NCBI GenBank assembly: GCA_017311185.1 | Contig: JAESUZ010002694.1 | Coordinates: 1,674,001 to 1,738,000 of the forward strand | Length of the DNA: 64,000 nt | Reading direction: 5' to 3' | Source of the DNA: Proteles cristata cristata | Taxonomy: Eukaryota; Chordata; Mammalia; Carnivora; Hyaenidae | Shown here: positions 11,856 through 23,370 of the stretch, piece by piece | Layout of the letters: every line of letters begins with the position of its first letter | Position numbering within the stretch: position 1 is the first letter of the stretch | Program-made: the position numbers and the translations under genes | Notes under the pieces: generated by a model | The model's input: the letters and a program-made list of their open reading frames with translations, nothing else | What the model was told of the DNA's origin: nothing | Database searches by the model: none

Positions 11856-12314
11856 CCATGACTTAAGACATCTACCCAACTAAACCAAATGGAGAGAGGC
11901 ATCAGTGAATTAAGGTTTATTTACACAACATACTGCTTAGATTTAACTTGTAAATGTGTATTTTCAACTAACAAAATGGAAAAACGGGCATGCAGGATAC
12001 ACAGGCATACACAGGATAGGACTACAAGCAATTTTTAGATTTTTACTCATGACCAAAAAAATAGGAGTTTTATCTTCTGGATGTTAGCATAATTAGGAGT
12101 TATAGTTTAAGATACAGGAACTTCTTAAGTTGTAGATCTTGTCTACTTGGAAAGCATGTAATAAACAAATGTTTATAAATAAAGCAAATTTCTCATTAGA
12201 AACAACACAGGATATAATTTTCCAGGGCATGGGGAATTAACATACAGAACCTGAAGTTCATCCACATATCCTACCCAGGTAGAAGCCAGGCCATACACAC
12301 TGTAGTAGAAATTA
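11856..12314. other. Unassigned AT-rich DNA
   Basis: Nothing recognisable; no open frame above 60 codons that is not accounted for by the following SINE. Confidence 0.5.
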
Positions 12315-12508
12315 GGGCCGCCTGGGTGGTTCAGTTATGCATTCTACTCTTGGTTTTGGCTCAGGTCATTTTCTCCTGGGTCGGGAGTTTGAGTCCTCCT
12401 TTGGGCTCCACACTGACAGTGCAGAGCCTGCTTGGGATTCAAGCTCACCTCTTCCTCTGCCCATCCCCTCCCTTGCATTTTCTCTCAAAATATACTTAAA
12501 AAAAAAAT
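12315..12508 (+). mobile_element. Old SINEC copy
   Basis: Head gggccgcctgggtggttca, then a gap in the A-box region (tcagttatgcattctactct), a decayed B box (gggagtttgagtcctcc), 'gcagagcctgcttgggattc' and an A tail. No clean target duplication. Confidence 0.85.
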
Positions 12509-13529
12509 CAAAAGCATGCTCTCCTTCACCCCATGCCCAGGAAAGAGCCTTCACACACACTCTAACCTTAATCTGCCTGAATCTTAAAGAAGGTGACTTT
12601 ATATACCAAGCCTAAAAATTTTTAAACAAAACAACACCATATTGTAAAAAACTAAAGCAATTCAAATCAACATGGAAAGACTCTGGCCACATAAACTGAA
12701 CCTCCAAATACAACCAAAACCACAGGCATGGAGAAGGGTCACTGCATAGTATCACTCACTGGTGACGAGAGGTCTTAAATATCACCACATAATACATTGG
12801 TCTCAAGAGAAAACCTACGTTATACCAAATGCCTATAAATAAAGGGTCCTCAACAACGAAGTGCCATGTAATTCAGGCCACAGAATTTACACTTTGGTCC
12901 TCGAATTGTCTATTGGGGTGCCTTCGGCTCTACTCCATCTCCTGCCCACACCAAGACCTAGAGCCAAGCCAAGTAGAAGAGTCCTTATTTACTCTTCGTT
13001 AATGTTTAGGACTATTATCAGTTCCACTTTGCAGGAGAAAATTTAGATTCACAAAACAGATGTCCAAGAAAACTCAAGACAACTCAAAAAGGATTCAAGA
13101 TGCTAAAAACTGAAAGATAATCTAGGATGTGAATATATAGAACAGAAAAGTTAAATATTTTGTGCTAAAGCACATCTGATTTTTTTTTTTCATACTGGAA
13201 GACATTCCAGTGTTTCTGTTGAATGTTTCTCACAAAAAAATTCTATGAACAAACCCTACTTATCCCATAAAATATCTATTGACTTTGTTAAATTACAATA
13301 CAACCCACATTACTTTTGTAATAAAGAACAGCAAATTTTAATTCTCTCTGAAATAGCTTTCTGAAGTCCTGAGTATTATAAATAAGCAAAGTGTTCCTGG
13401 ATATCACTGTAAAACTTGGCTACAAACACAGAATTATAAATACCAATATAGAAATTAATACACATTAACAGTTACAAATCTAATTTAGCACCACCATCAT
13501 TAGGATACTGCAAAGAATTACATAAAGCA
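12509..13529. other. Unassigned AT-rich DNA
   Basis: No gene or repeat recognised. A small stem (tactggaa...ttccagtg, near 13193-13212) and a 10-base T run (13181-13190) are the only visible structures. Confidence 0.5.
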
Positions 13530-13737
13530 GAGGCGCCTGGGTGGCTCAGTCAGTTAAGCGTCCAACTTCAGTTCAGGTCATGATCTCACAGTTCATGGGT
13601 TCGAGCCCCGCGTTGGGCTCTGTGCTGACAGCCAGCTCAGAGCCTGGAGCCTATTTCAGATTCTGTGTCTCCCTCTCTCGCTGACCCTCCTCTGCTCAGG
13701 CTTGCTCACTCTGTTGGTCTCTATTAAATTTTTTTTT
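13530..13737 (+). mobile_element. SINEC copy, intermediate type
   Basis: Intact head and B box (ggttcgagccccgcg). It has 'ctgacagccagctcagagcc' followed by 'atttcagattctgtgtctcc', so it combines features of the old and young groups. Perfect 14-bp target duplication aattacataaagca at 13516-13529 and 13738-13751. Confidence 0.96.
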
Positions 13738-13751
13738 AATTACATAAAGCA

Positions 13752-16700
13752 TCTAAAATAAAAAACACTGGAGAAATTTTATACAAAAGTCTTCCATGTG
13801 ACAGTTTTATGATTTGTCACCTCCTCCTAAACATTACTCACATATCCTACATTTGTCCACCAAAATGTCTGGCTTTCTTTAATGAACAACTCTCTGGGTT
13901 ATAGTTGTTTCTAGAACCCTTGCCTTGTTAAAAATTCCTACAGTGGGTTAGTATCTAAACCCATTAGTTCTTTAAAGTACGTGGCAGCTTAGCATTAGCT
14001 CACTAGGCCAGCAGCCTTCCCCTAAAACACAGGGCACCAATAATTTTCCCTCCTGGTTAGGAAATGAGTCAGTAGAGGAAGAAGAAAAGAAAGCAAGCAG
14101 ACAGAAGGCTGTGAGGAGGAAACAGATGAATAAAGAATAAGATACTGAGATTGGAACTTCTACTCCCCAGAAGGGAGTCATCCTGAGAAAAGTGTTCAAT
14201 GGATGTTCTAGTAGTTGATAACTTCATTAATAGTCCTCAGGTAAAAGATTACTTGTCACTGCAAACCTAGAAATTAGTTTTAATATACATATTAAAAGCA
14301 CATTTTTGAAATAAAACCTGATAAGATATAATTAAGTCAAAGATAACTTCCCTAGGAAAGAGATGAACTTTATACTACATACACATAAAACAGAATAAAA
14401 CCCATTTTCCTGTTATTCATAGTTTAAGCCAAACACCACACACATCCCTTCCCAATCACTGCATTGCCCTACAATTTTCTACATGCACACAGTCAACTTT
14501 AAAGCAATAACTGCTTCAACGTTTATTTAGAAAAGCTGTTAATATTTAAGGTTTCTGCAAATACTCAGTAACTCAATTCAACAAATTATCGAGAACCTGT
14601 TACATACCAAGTACTGCAATGACAATAGGGGGCGGGGGAAAAAGTCCACCATCAGTGAGTTTAGTTAGTATTTGGGTGAAAATACATCCTCATTTTCCAA
14701 TATTTTGTGTAACAAATTATGATGCTTTGAAATACAGTTGTGATTGAAGAAAGGAAGTTTCTTCCTTCCGGGATCTGATTTGTAGAGTCCATTTTAGCTA
14801 ACAGCTGTGGCTGCCAAACATAGGACTAACTTCGAGCACACTCCACTGTGTATGTATGAACACAGCAACGCATACGGGTACGTGCAGAACATGCATCTAT
14901 ACTCCCCCTATCCTCCCACTGGTTTGGGGGTAGGGGGTGGCTGTTAACAAGCTCTACAGAGCAGGGCTTCCCAACTGTGGGCTGCACGTCACCAAAAGAA
15001 TTAACCTCTTCAAAATATGATTCAAAAACTAAGCGGTTGAATCATATTTGAACATAGTTTACATGGCTCCTTCCATAAAGCTTCTTGGTTAGGCCATGGT
15101 CACTCTGACAGATAAGTCTCGATGCAGAGTACTCCCCACCCACCAGCAGCACCACAGGGTCCCCACAAACTGCAGCCCCCTGACCTCCAGCTCAAGTAGG
15201 ATAATTGTCCTCACAGTAGGTTTATAACCAAGGACTTCTGTTGAGTACCCACATGTAAAATGTTTAGAGTTCACTCCATTTAATTTGCTGCTTTGTGTTT
15301 CACAATTTTTCCTAACAAGAAAGTGGCACAGCTTATCACTACTACCACTACTACTACTACTGTTTTTCTGTTCACCTACTGTTGCTTTTAATACTTAACC
15401 AAAGTCTGATCTTGAAGGAATTTGATGATTTGGAAAAAAGTTTGCTTCTCAATTCATGCAATTTAATTAAAAGGACTAAAAGCCTTTAGAGCTTCTGAAT
15501 AGATTTTTTTTTCTAATGTTTTTATTTTATGAGCATCTGTATTTATGTGAATTTCTAAGTTTTAATTTTTGAATATTGCAGGATATCTGTATCTCGGTAT
15601 TTCCTAAACCTATTTAATTTTTGAGTAGTCTTAACACTCTTAAAACAGGCAACCTTGGGGTTTTGTTTATTTGTTTCGTTTTGGATCAAATTTCAAATTC
15701 ATAATAGCTTGAATTTTTAAAAATCTCTTTCCCCTAAAATACACTTTTGCTTTTTCATTTAGAACACCTTCAGATAAGAGTGATAAATAAGAAGGTTTGA
15801 TACTAACTAGGAAGTATGAAGATTAGATCAGATCAGGATTTGTATATCTCAGTAATTCTTTTCTGCAGGCTAAATGTTTTATTTCATTTTCATAAACATT
15901 ATCAGGTTCAGCAAAGGAATTACACAAAAACGACGTTTTCCATAATACATTCATGTTAAAGAAGTGAGGAATTTTAAGACATTTTATGAGCTATGTTATA
16001 AATGTGTTATACTGAACTCAAGAACTCAAAGTCATGCAGTTAAAAGCTAATGCCCAAAACATCTCACCTCAACCAGGACATCGCTTATTTTAACAGTTAT
16101 TTTAACAGTTACAGATTATCAACATTAGACTGTATAAGGGACCAAAAGTGGCAGCTGTCACAATTCTCAGAGATAGATGTCAGAAGACAGGCAATACTAA
16201 TTCCAAACATTAAATCAAAAACTTAATTTTCATTACAGGTAATGTATCTGAATGTTAAAATGGTCTCATTCTTTAACAACTAAAAGTCCAGAGAAGTCAG
16301 GCTTAGAACAACACTTTTTGCAGAGAAATACCTAACTACTAAGGATGAAATATCCTCTATGGCAGAAGAAAATCAAGAAACAAAGAAGATGTTATATAAA
16401 CAAGGCCTATGTTTATGCTCTGCATTGATAGGAATATGTAAAGGCTTTGACATCAAGAGTTTATTCTGAGAACACTGCCATTTAATTAACCCGTCATTTT
16501 CCTTCCAAAGACCCTTCCTATAGAAGTTTGCCTGGATACTGTATTATGTTAACCAAATAGTGAATATAATCCAAGTTGCTACCATCCCATCTGTTTCCAG
16601 CTTTTACAGGAGGCAACAGGATCCAACCATCATTTGTTATGGTTTCCTACCACAGCATACTGATGACAAAAAGTATGTCTAAGGAGGAAACTAAAAGGGG

Positions 16701-16907
16701 ATTTAGGGGAAAAAAATAAGAGAACTGTAATGTTTTATGCTCACCTTGCAGATTGGTTGGTGGATACTTATTGGCTGGCTTCAAAAGGTGGCAGACATTG
16801 GAGCACCAGAACTAACCGAAGATTTACGAGAACTGGATGAATATATATAAACATGTACTGACAAAGCTTAAAGACTGAAAACAATTCAACTTCAAAAAGC
16901 AAGGTTA
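13752..16907. other. Long unassigned AT-rich stretch
   Basis: No SINE or supported gene in over 3 kb. It holds an (ACT)n patch at about 15340-15361, a perfect 13-bp hairpin at 15013-15049, and T-rich sequence around 15500-15760 that may be an old L1 remnant but is too diverged to call. Confidence 0.45.
15013..15049. other. Perfect 13-bp inverted repeat, 11-nt loop
   Basis: Left arm aaatatgattcaa (15013-15025) and right arm ttgaatcatattt (15037-15049), loop aaactaagcgg. Not part of any repeat I recognise. Confidence 0.95.
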
Positions 16908-17128
16908 GGGGTGCCTGGGTGGCTTAGTCGGTTAAGCGTCCGACTTTCGCTTGGGTCATGATCTCGCGGTTCGTGGGTTCGAGCCCCGCGTGGGCTCTGT
17001 GCTGACTGCCAGCTCAGAGCCTGGAGCCTGTTTCAGTCTGTGACTCCCTCTCTCTCTGACCCTCCCCTGCTCACGCTGTCTCTCTCTCTCTCTAGAAATA
17101 AATAAAACATTTAAAAAAAAAAAAAAAA
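16908..17128 (+). mobile_element. Young SINEC, intact Pol III boxes
   Basis: Carries 'gactttcgcttgggtcatg', 'ctgactgccagctcagagcc' and a long A tail. Perfect 14-bp target duplication aaaaagcaaggtta at 16894-16907 and 17129-17142. One base is missing in the gcg(t)gggctctg junction. Confidence 0.97.
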
Positions 17129-17142
17129 AAAAAGCAAGGTTA

Positions 17143-18470
17143 AAACAAGTCACTAGCATGGTTGAGTTGGTGTTACCATTTGTATCCTAATACTGCAGGA
17201 CATCATGTAAATATGCGTGAAGAATAAAATCATTTTACAAGTCCTCATACGAGAAAGTTCAATCTGAAATACACTTATATTTACAAAAGTATCCCTACGG
17301 TTAAGAGATGCTACATCTGAAGATTATTTATGCCCTCAATAATCAAATTTTCAGATACTTAGAGGATTTCCCAGGTCATAATCATTCTTCATTTAAAAAA
17401 AAAAAAAAAAGTCCGGAAGTGTTTCAAAGCCTTACAGATATCCTAATACCTGCTATTTTGCATCCCGCGTTGTTGTAGTATACAGTACTGCTATCCCGTA
17501 TAACTCCAGGGGGCCATCTTTTATGTTCAATAAACATGAATGGTACTTCCTAAAACTCTGCTATAAAGGCAGCCCTTGGTCACACACGTAATGACCACTG
17601 TTGGTGTATTCCAGCACGTAAGTGAGAAAGCTCTGAAACAGAGCCAAAAGGCAATGTTTTGAAACACTGCTGAACAGCTTGTTACCACAAGTTGGGCATA
17701 TTTTTCAAACCGCTCCATGCTACAATAAACTTGGCATCCCCGACCTCTACGCGGCAACAGAGAGGACGGTAATGCCTTTGGTTGAGGCACTCCTGACCAC
17801 ATTCAAAGTCCTAGTTCTTGCTCTAGATGCCCAGTCGTCCTTAAGGTTACAAATGTAGGCAGTCCAGACATTCGTGTCCTGAACACTTGGCTGAAATTTG
17901 AAAACGTGAACAATCCTCCTTCTAAGACTCCTGCTTGGATTCAGATTGAAGTTGAATTATAAGACTGACTAGCAACAATTACATACTTGAAGATTAAAGA
18001 AAAATTATAATTTTATTTTAAACCCAAAAAAAAAAAAAAAAAAGGAAGTGGTCATTACCTAATTGATACTGGTTACAGAGAGCTAAAAGCTTATCTACAT
18101 CAAACCCCTGGCTGTCTTCCTGAATATATCCACATAGTTCAAAGAAAAAATTGAAGATCAGCAGAAGATAACCATACAAGTATAGCTATAGTTTCCCAAA
18201 ATTATTAAATTCTTCCTACATAAAATGCTATTTAAAAAACTAACACTTGGACAGGAACATTCACAATACTTTCTTAGTAGACAGGCATCAAGTCTGTTAG
18301 AAGCAAATGAAGCAAGCTTGCTTTCCGTTTCCCTTTATGCTTTGTGAAAAACTTTCTGGCAGTTTTTACATCTTGAATTAAATGATAATTACATACGTGC
18401 ACTCCCATTCCAGGTCTATGAAACAGTTCCTTTTGGTTGCAAATTGCCAACAAGTTAACCATCAGAAACA
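17143..18470. other. Unassigned DNA
   Basis: Relatively even base content at 17440-17900, with a 91-codon minus-strand frame (17527-17802) lacking any recognised motif. A runs at about 17395-17410 and 18027-18043. No repeat family recognised. Confidence 0.45.
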
Positions 18471-19096
18471 AGGAGGCCCGCTCTCATCCTTTTATTCAGC
18501 ACAGTATTAGAAATCCTACCCACAGAAACTAGGCAAGAATAAAAAAAAAAAGTCCTAATTGTATAGAAAACTGTCACTAGTTGCAGATGACAGGATACTA
18601 TGTGTAGAAAACCCTAGAGACTCCAAGAAAGTATTAGAATTCAGTGAAGTTGCAAGATACAAAACATACGAATCTGTTGTATTTCTATATGCTAAAAGCA
18701 ATAAGAACTTTTTAAAAATCCCATTTACAATTCCATCAATAATACCCAGAAATAAATTTAACAAAGGAGGTTAAAATCCTGTATTCTGAAAACTGTAAAA
18801 CAATGATGAAACAAACTGAAAATGACATCAAGTAAATGGAAAGACGAATTGTGCTGAGGAACTGGAATACATTGTTAAAATGTTGATACTACTCAAAGCC
18901 ATCTATGGATTCAAAATAATCCCCATCAAAAAACAGACCAAGGGCATTTTATACCAAACTAGGTAATTCAAAACTCTGTGTGTAACCACAAAAGACTGCA
19001 AATAGCCAAAGCAATTTAAGAAGGAAGCTACAGTATCATACTCCCTGATTTCAAACCATGCTACAAAGCTATATTTATCAATACAGTAGCGCAATG

Positions 19097-19097
<1 letters not shown>

Positions 19098-19164
<67 letters not shown>

Positions 19165-19171
19165 GCACACA
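19098..19171. repeat. Compound (CT)n(CA)n microsatellite
   Basis: A pure CT run of about 31 bases passes directly into about 32 bases of CA, followed by gcacgcacacaca. It sits inside L1 ORF2 sequence, at the place where intact L1s have an A/C-rich patch (like cacaaaaacagac), a likely seed. Confidence 0.95.
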
Positions 19172-19489
19172 CAAACAGATCTATGCAAAAGACAAGATAG
19201 CCCAGAAATAAACCCACATTTATGTGGTTAATTTAGCTATGATGAAGGAGGCACCAACACAATGGGGAAAAGACAATCTTCAATAAATGGTCTTAGGAAA
19301 ACTGTACCTACATGCAAATGAATGAACCAGACCATTTTATTACACCACATAGAAAAACTCAAATGGATTAAAAACTTAAGACCTAAAACCATAAAATTAA
19401 AAAAAAAAAAAAAGACAGGCAACAGCTTTCTGACATTGGGTTTTATAACTTATTTTTTAATAGATCTCCTCAGGTAAGGTCAACAACAA

Positions 19490-19522
19490 CAACCCCCCCC
19501 CACCCCCACCACCCCCACACAC
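19490..19522. repeat. C-rich low-complexity patch
   Basis: Runs from acaacaacaac into a stretch of about 10 C, then (cccca)-like repeats and cacacac. Lies within the L1 relic. Confidence 0.85.
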
Positions 19523-20605
19523 AAAGATAGTATCACTGAAAAACTTTTTCACAACAAAGGGAACCATCAATAAAACGAAAGAGCAACCAATTTAATGGGA
19601 AAAGATACCTGCAAATAATACATCAGATAAGGGGTTGAATCTTAAAATGTATAAAGAACTCAAAAGACCCATAACAAAAAATAATCAGATTAAAAATGAG
19701 CAGAGGAAAAACTCAACATTTTTCCAAAGACATATGGATGGCCAACAGACACATGAAAAGATATTCAATATCACTCATCATCAGGGAAATGCAAGTCCAG
19801 ACCACAGGAAGGTATCCAGTCACACCAGTCAGAGTAACTAGAATCAAAACTATGAGAAACAACAAGTATTGAGGAGAATGTGGAGAAAAGAGGAGCCCTT
19901 ATGCACTGGAGGTGAAAAATCTAAACTGCTACAGCCACTGTGAGAAACAGCAGAGAGGTTCCTCACAACATTAAAAATAGAATGACCACATGATCCAGCA
20001 ATTCTACTTCCAGATATTTATCGGACAAAAATGAAAATACTAATTCAGAAAGATATATGTGCCTCTATGTTCACTGTAACACTGTTAACAACAGCCAAGA
20101 TAGGGACACAACTTCAGTGGTCACTGGTAGATGAAGAGTGTGTGGTACGTATACACATTATAACATTATTCAGTCATAAAAAAATAAAATCTTGATGTTT
20201 GTGACAGTAGGAGTGGACCCAGAGGGTATGACGCTAAGTGAAATAAGTCAGGAAAAACAAACACCATTTCACTTGTAGGTGGAATCTTAAACCACCACCA
20301 CTGACAGAAATAGACTCACAGATTCAGAAATTCAGGAGGTGCTCCCAGGGAAGGGGTAGCAAGGGGTGAAGCGGAGGAGATAAAGAGTTACAAACTTCCG
20401 GTTATAAAAGAAGTTGCAGGGATAAAATGTACAGCATAGGGACTATAGTCCATAACATGGTAACAACTTTGGACGGGGAACACACAGTAACCAGACCTGT
20501 CATGGGGATCCATCTTGAAATGTGTAAAAATACTAAACCACTACCGTGTACACCTGAAACTAGTAATGGTGTGGGTCAATTATAAATCAATAGTAGGAAA
20601 GAAAA

Positions 20606-21917
20606 TTATCAGACCTTACAGCGATATTCTGTACAGGTTCTCACGATCATTTCTTGTTTTGATGTTTTATACTCAACCCCAGCACAGCAAGAAAATGGTC
20701 AGGCTGCAAATAAACCGAACTCTTCACTGTATTTTACTTCAACCTCTAACATCTTTGACCATTCACACTGAGACTCTTATGAACATTTTCATACATATTG
20801 TCATGACCACAGAGGTGAGGCAAATGCAATCTTTCTCCGTATTTTGAAAGTCTCTACTGGATATAAAGCACAAGGAAAGTATAAACTATTTTGAGACTGA
20901 TATTAAATGCCTGATTTTGGGTACAAACAACATAAATCTTAGTACCTAGGATTCTTGAAAGATTTTCTATTCAACATATACTAAGTTGTTGCCACTTTTT
21001 AAATAGGCAAACATCAAATCACCTATCACTCAAAATTATATGAAATCAGACTGGCAGGGATGTAGGGCAAAAGCTACTTAAATGCAAAGAAAGATGTGAT
21101 TTGCATATGTTTACTGACCTTTCCCTAAGCAGTCCTCAGAGCTAATGCTAAGACACCTTTCAGAATTAGAAAGAACTAAGTTCAATTATTTCTTCTCCTG
21201 CCAAGAAGTCTTTTGGCATTAAAAACAAAACAAAACAAAAAATAGTGATAGCTGTAAACCATCAAGGTTTCTTAATCTTTATCAGCAAAGTTTAAGGGGA
21301 AAATGACTAGGATAAGAAAGCACTAAGGTTAACACATTCAAAGCATGCATTTGTTTAGAAAGGAAAATTTTACTTAGCATAAGCTAAAAATAGTGTTGAA
21401 GGGCTCTCTTATTTCAGGGAAAAAAAAAAAAATCAAAGCCCTTAAAGGAAAAAGAAGAGGCCAAGGAATCCATGTAGTCTCAAAGCAGTAAACTACATTT
21501 TTATGAAGCTGAACAGGACAAAAAATTCACTATTTCCTTGCTAAATAGTCATAGTCCTAGGAGTTATTCCCCAAACCAGTAAAATTAGTATGCCTTTCTC
21601 TGTGTTTTTTATTGAAAAAGCATATACTCTGAAGGAGAAAGAAGCAAATGTCAGCAGACAAAAAGGATTCAAGACACACATTAAAAAAAAAAAAAAGGAT
21701 TCCAGACACATAAAGGATGAATTGAAATGCAAGGTTAAAGAAGAAATAAACTCCATTTTCATAAAGTTACATTTCTGAATTTTTCGAAGTACAGAAACAA
21801 ATTACTACCTTGGTACATTTCATCATGCGTATCATCTTGTAATAAAACCCAGTACGGGTAGTGTTTCTGAATTCGGATTATGAATCAAAACACCTCACTG
21901 TAATAAAAAGATGAGGA
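20606..21917. other. Unassigned AT-rich DNA
   Basis: Nothing recognised. A runs at 21419-21432 and 21683-21696. A small near-direct repeat (ggattcaagacacac and ggattccagacacat) lies on either side of the second A run. Confidence 0.45.
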
Positions 21918-22134
21918 GGGGCGCCTGGGTGGCTTAGTCGGTTAATGTCCGACTTTCGATTAGGTCATGATCTCGTGGTTCGTGGGTTCGAGCCCTGCGT
22001 TGGGCTCTGTGCTGACTGCCAACTCAGAGCCTGGAGCCTGTTTCAGTCTGTGACTCCCTCTCTCTCTGACCCTCCCCTGCTCATGCGGTCTCTCTCTCTC
22101 TTAGAAATAAAACATTTAAAAAAAATTTAAAAAA
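21918..22134 (+). mobile_element. Young SINEC
   Basis: Head ggggcgcctgggtggctta, B box ggttcgagccctgcg, 'ctgactgccaactcagagcc'. Perfect 16-bp target duplication aataaaaagatgagga at 21902-21917 and 22135-22150. One small deletion (ggttaa-tgtccgac). Confidence 0.97.
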
Positions 22135-22405
22135 AATAAAAAGATGAGGAATTAGAAGGGCTTCAGACTCCCCAAAACTAAGACAATGGAACAAAGGCTT
22201 TAAAATTTTGAGGAAAATGGACTTAAAATTCTTTACCTAGTCCAACTATCAACTGAATGGGTAAATAAAAAGTCTTTTCCAAAATTCAACAATAAATATT
22301 CCTCCCATGCACCACCATCTCTCAGGAAGTTACTGGAGGATGTGCTTCATCAAAATGAGATGTTCTCCCAAGAAAGAGAACATCCTCCTAGAAAACAGAA
22401 GCTTT

Positions 22406-22774
22406 GACAAACTTAACAGAGGACCATGGGAGAGGGGAAGGGGGAAAATAGTTAAGGAGAGGGAGGGAGGCAAACCATGAGAGACTCTTGAATGTTGAGA
22501 ACAAACTGAGGGCTGATGGGGGTGGGGGAGAGGGGTGATGGGCATGGAGGAGGGCACTTGTTGGGATGAACACTGGGTGTTACATGGAAACCAATTTGAC
22601 AAACTATTAATAAAAAAATAGACTGTAAAAAAAATCCTTAATGACTTCAATTAGAAGGAGGAACTCTTTTATATGTACTTGAGCATATGACCTTTGCATT
22701 TTTATTATGCTGATTTTTTCAATGTAGTAAATATGGAGGAGGGGAGGGGAGGGGAGGAGAGGGGAGGAGAGAGG
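22406..22774 (+). mobile_element. 5'-truncated carnivore L1 3' end with extra 3' sequence
   Basis: From about 22406 to 22610 this is the carnivore L1 3' UTR ('ggagggcacttgttgggatg', 'aacactgggtgttacatgg'), ending in taataaaaaaatag. It is followed by about 115 unrelated bases and then a G-rich run (22736-22774). The whole block is bracketed by a perfect 16-bp repeat, agaaaacagaagcttt, at 22390-22405 and 22775-22790, which looks like its target duplication. The extra part would then be carried along 3' of the L1. Confidence 0.6.
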
Positions 22775-22776
22775 AG
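22736..22776 (+). repeat. (GGGGA)n purine run
   Basis: Alternating ggggagggga and ggagaggggaggaga units, purines only. It lies at the 3' edge of the L1-type insertion, directly before the second target-repeat copy. It could form a G-quadruplex on the plus strand. Confidence 0.95.
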
Positions 22777-22908
22777 AAAACAGAAGCTTTAACTAAGAAG
22801 GCAAGCAAACAGAACTCCCAAGATGGCAGAGATTTTAGGATGGTAAGTATGTATCAGCCAAAGGACAACCCTATCCAAATTGGAACTGTGACTCAAAAGG
22901 GAAATTTA

Positions 22909-23354
22909 TGTTTTGTTTTGTTTTTTTTAACGTTTATGTATTAAGAGAGAAATGTGCAAAACAGGGGAAGGGCACAAAACGAGGAAAAGAAAGGGGCGCC
23001 TGGGTGGCTTAGTCGGTTAAGCGTCTGACTTTCGATTAGGTCATGATCTCGTGGTTCGTGGGTTCGAGCCCCGCGTCAGGCTCTGTGCTGACTGCCAGCT
23101 CAGAGCCTGGAGCCTGTTTCAGTCTGTGACTCCCTCTCTCTCTGACCCTCCCCTACTCATGCTGTCTCTCTCTCTCTCCTAGAAATAAACAAAAAATAAA
23201 AAAAATAAAAAAAATAAAAAAAAACGAGGAAAAGAGAGTCCCCAGCAGGCTCTGGGCTGTCAGCAGAGGGGGCTCGATGTTATGAACCAAAAGATCAGAA
23301 CCTGAGCCAAAATCAACAGTCAGAGGCTTTACCCACCGAGCCACACAGGAGACC
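22909..23354 (-). mobile_element. Old SINEC split by a younger SINE
   Basis: The two halves are about 22921-22992 and 23238-23354; the far end reads gagccacacaggagaccc, the decayed reverse of the head. Outer target duplication ctcaaaagggaaattt (22893-22908) and ctcaaaaggcagattt (23355-23370), with two mismatches. The middle holds the younger copy at 22993-23220. Confidence 0.8.
22993..23220 (+). mobile_element. Young SINEC nested in the old SINE
   Basis: Intact head, A box region and B box (ggttcgagccccgcg). Target duplication aaaacgaggaaaagaaa (22976-22992) and aaaacgaggaaaagaga (23221-23237), one mismatch. The tail is an A-rich (aaaaaat)n array. Confidence 0.97.
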
Positions 23355-23370
23355 CTCAAAAGGCAGATTT

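Larger units (their letters stand above)
18475..20605 (+). mobile_element. L1 3' half: ORF2 C-terminal region and 3' UTR
   Basis: Follows L1 ORF2 from the reverse-transcriptase region ('ctcatccttttattcagcac', then 'gttgcagatgacaggatact') to the 3' end ('acatgatccagcaattctac', 'cagtcataaaaaaataaaat', 'gtgtacacctgaaactagta'). Many stops and indels, so it makes no protein; short frames such as 18559-18774 and 19635-19841 are fragments of it. A CT/AC microsatellite has expanded inside it at 19098-19171. Confidence 0.85.

Noticed and set aside
18903..19217. 104-codon minus-strand frame with Cys-Val and Arg-Glu repeats
   Set aside because: It reads the CT/CA microsatellite in the L1 relic.
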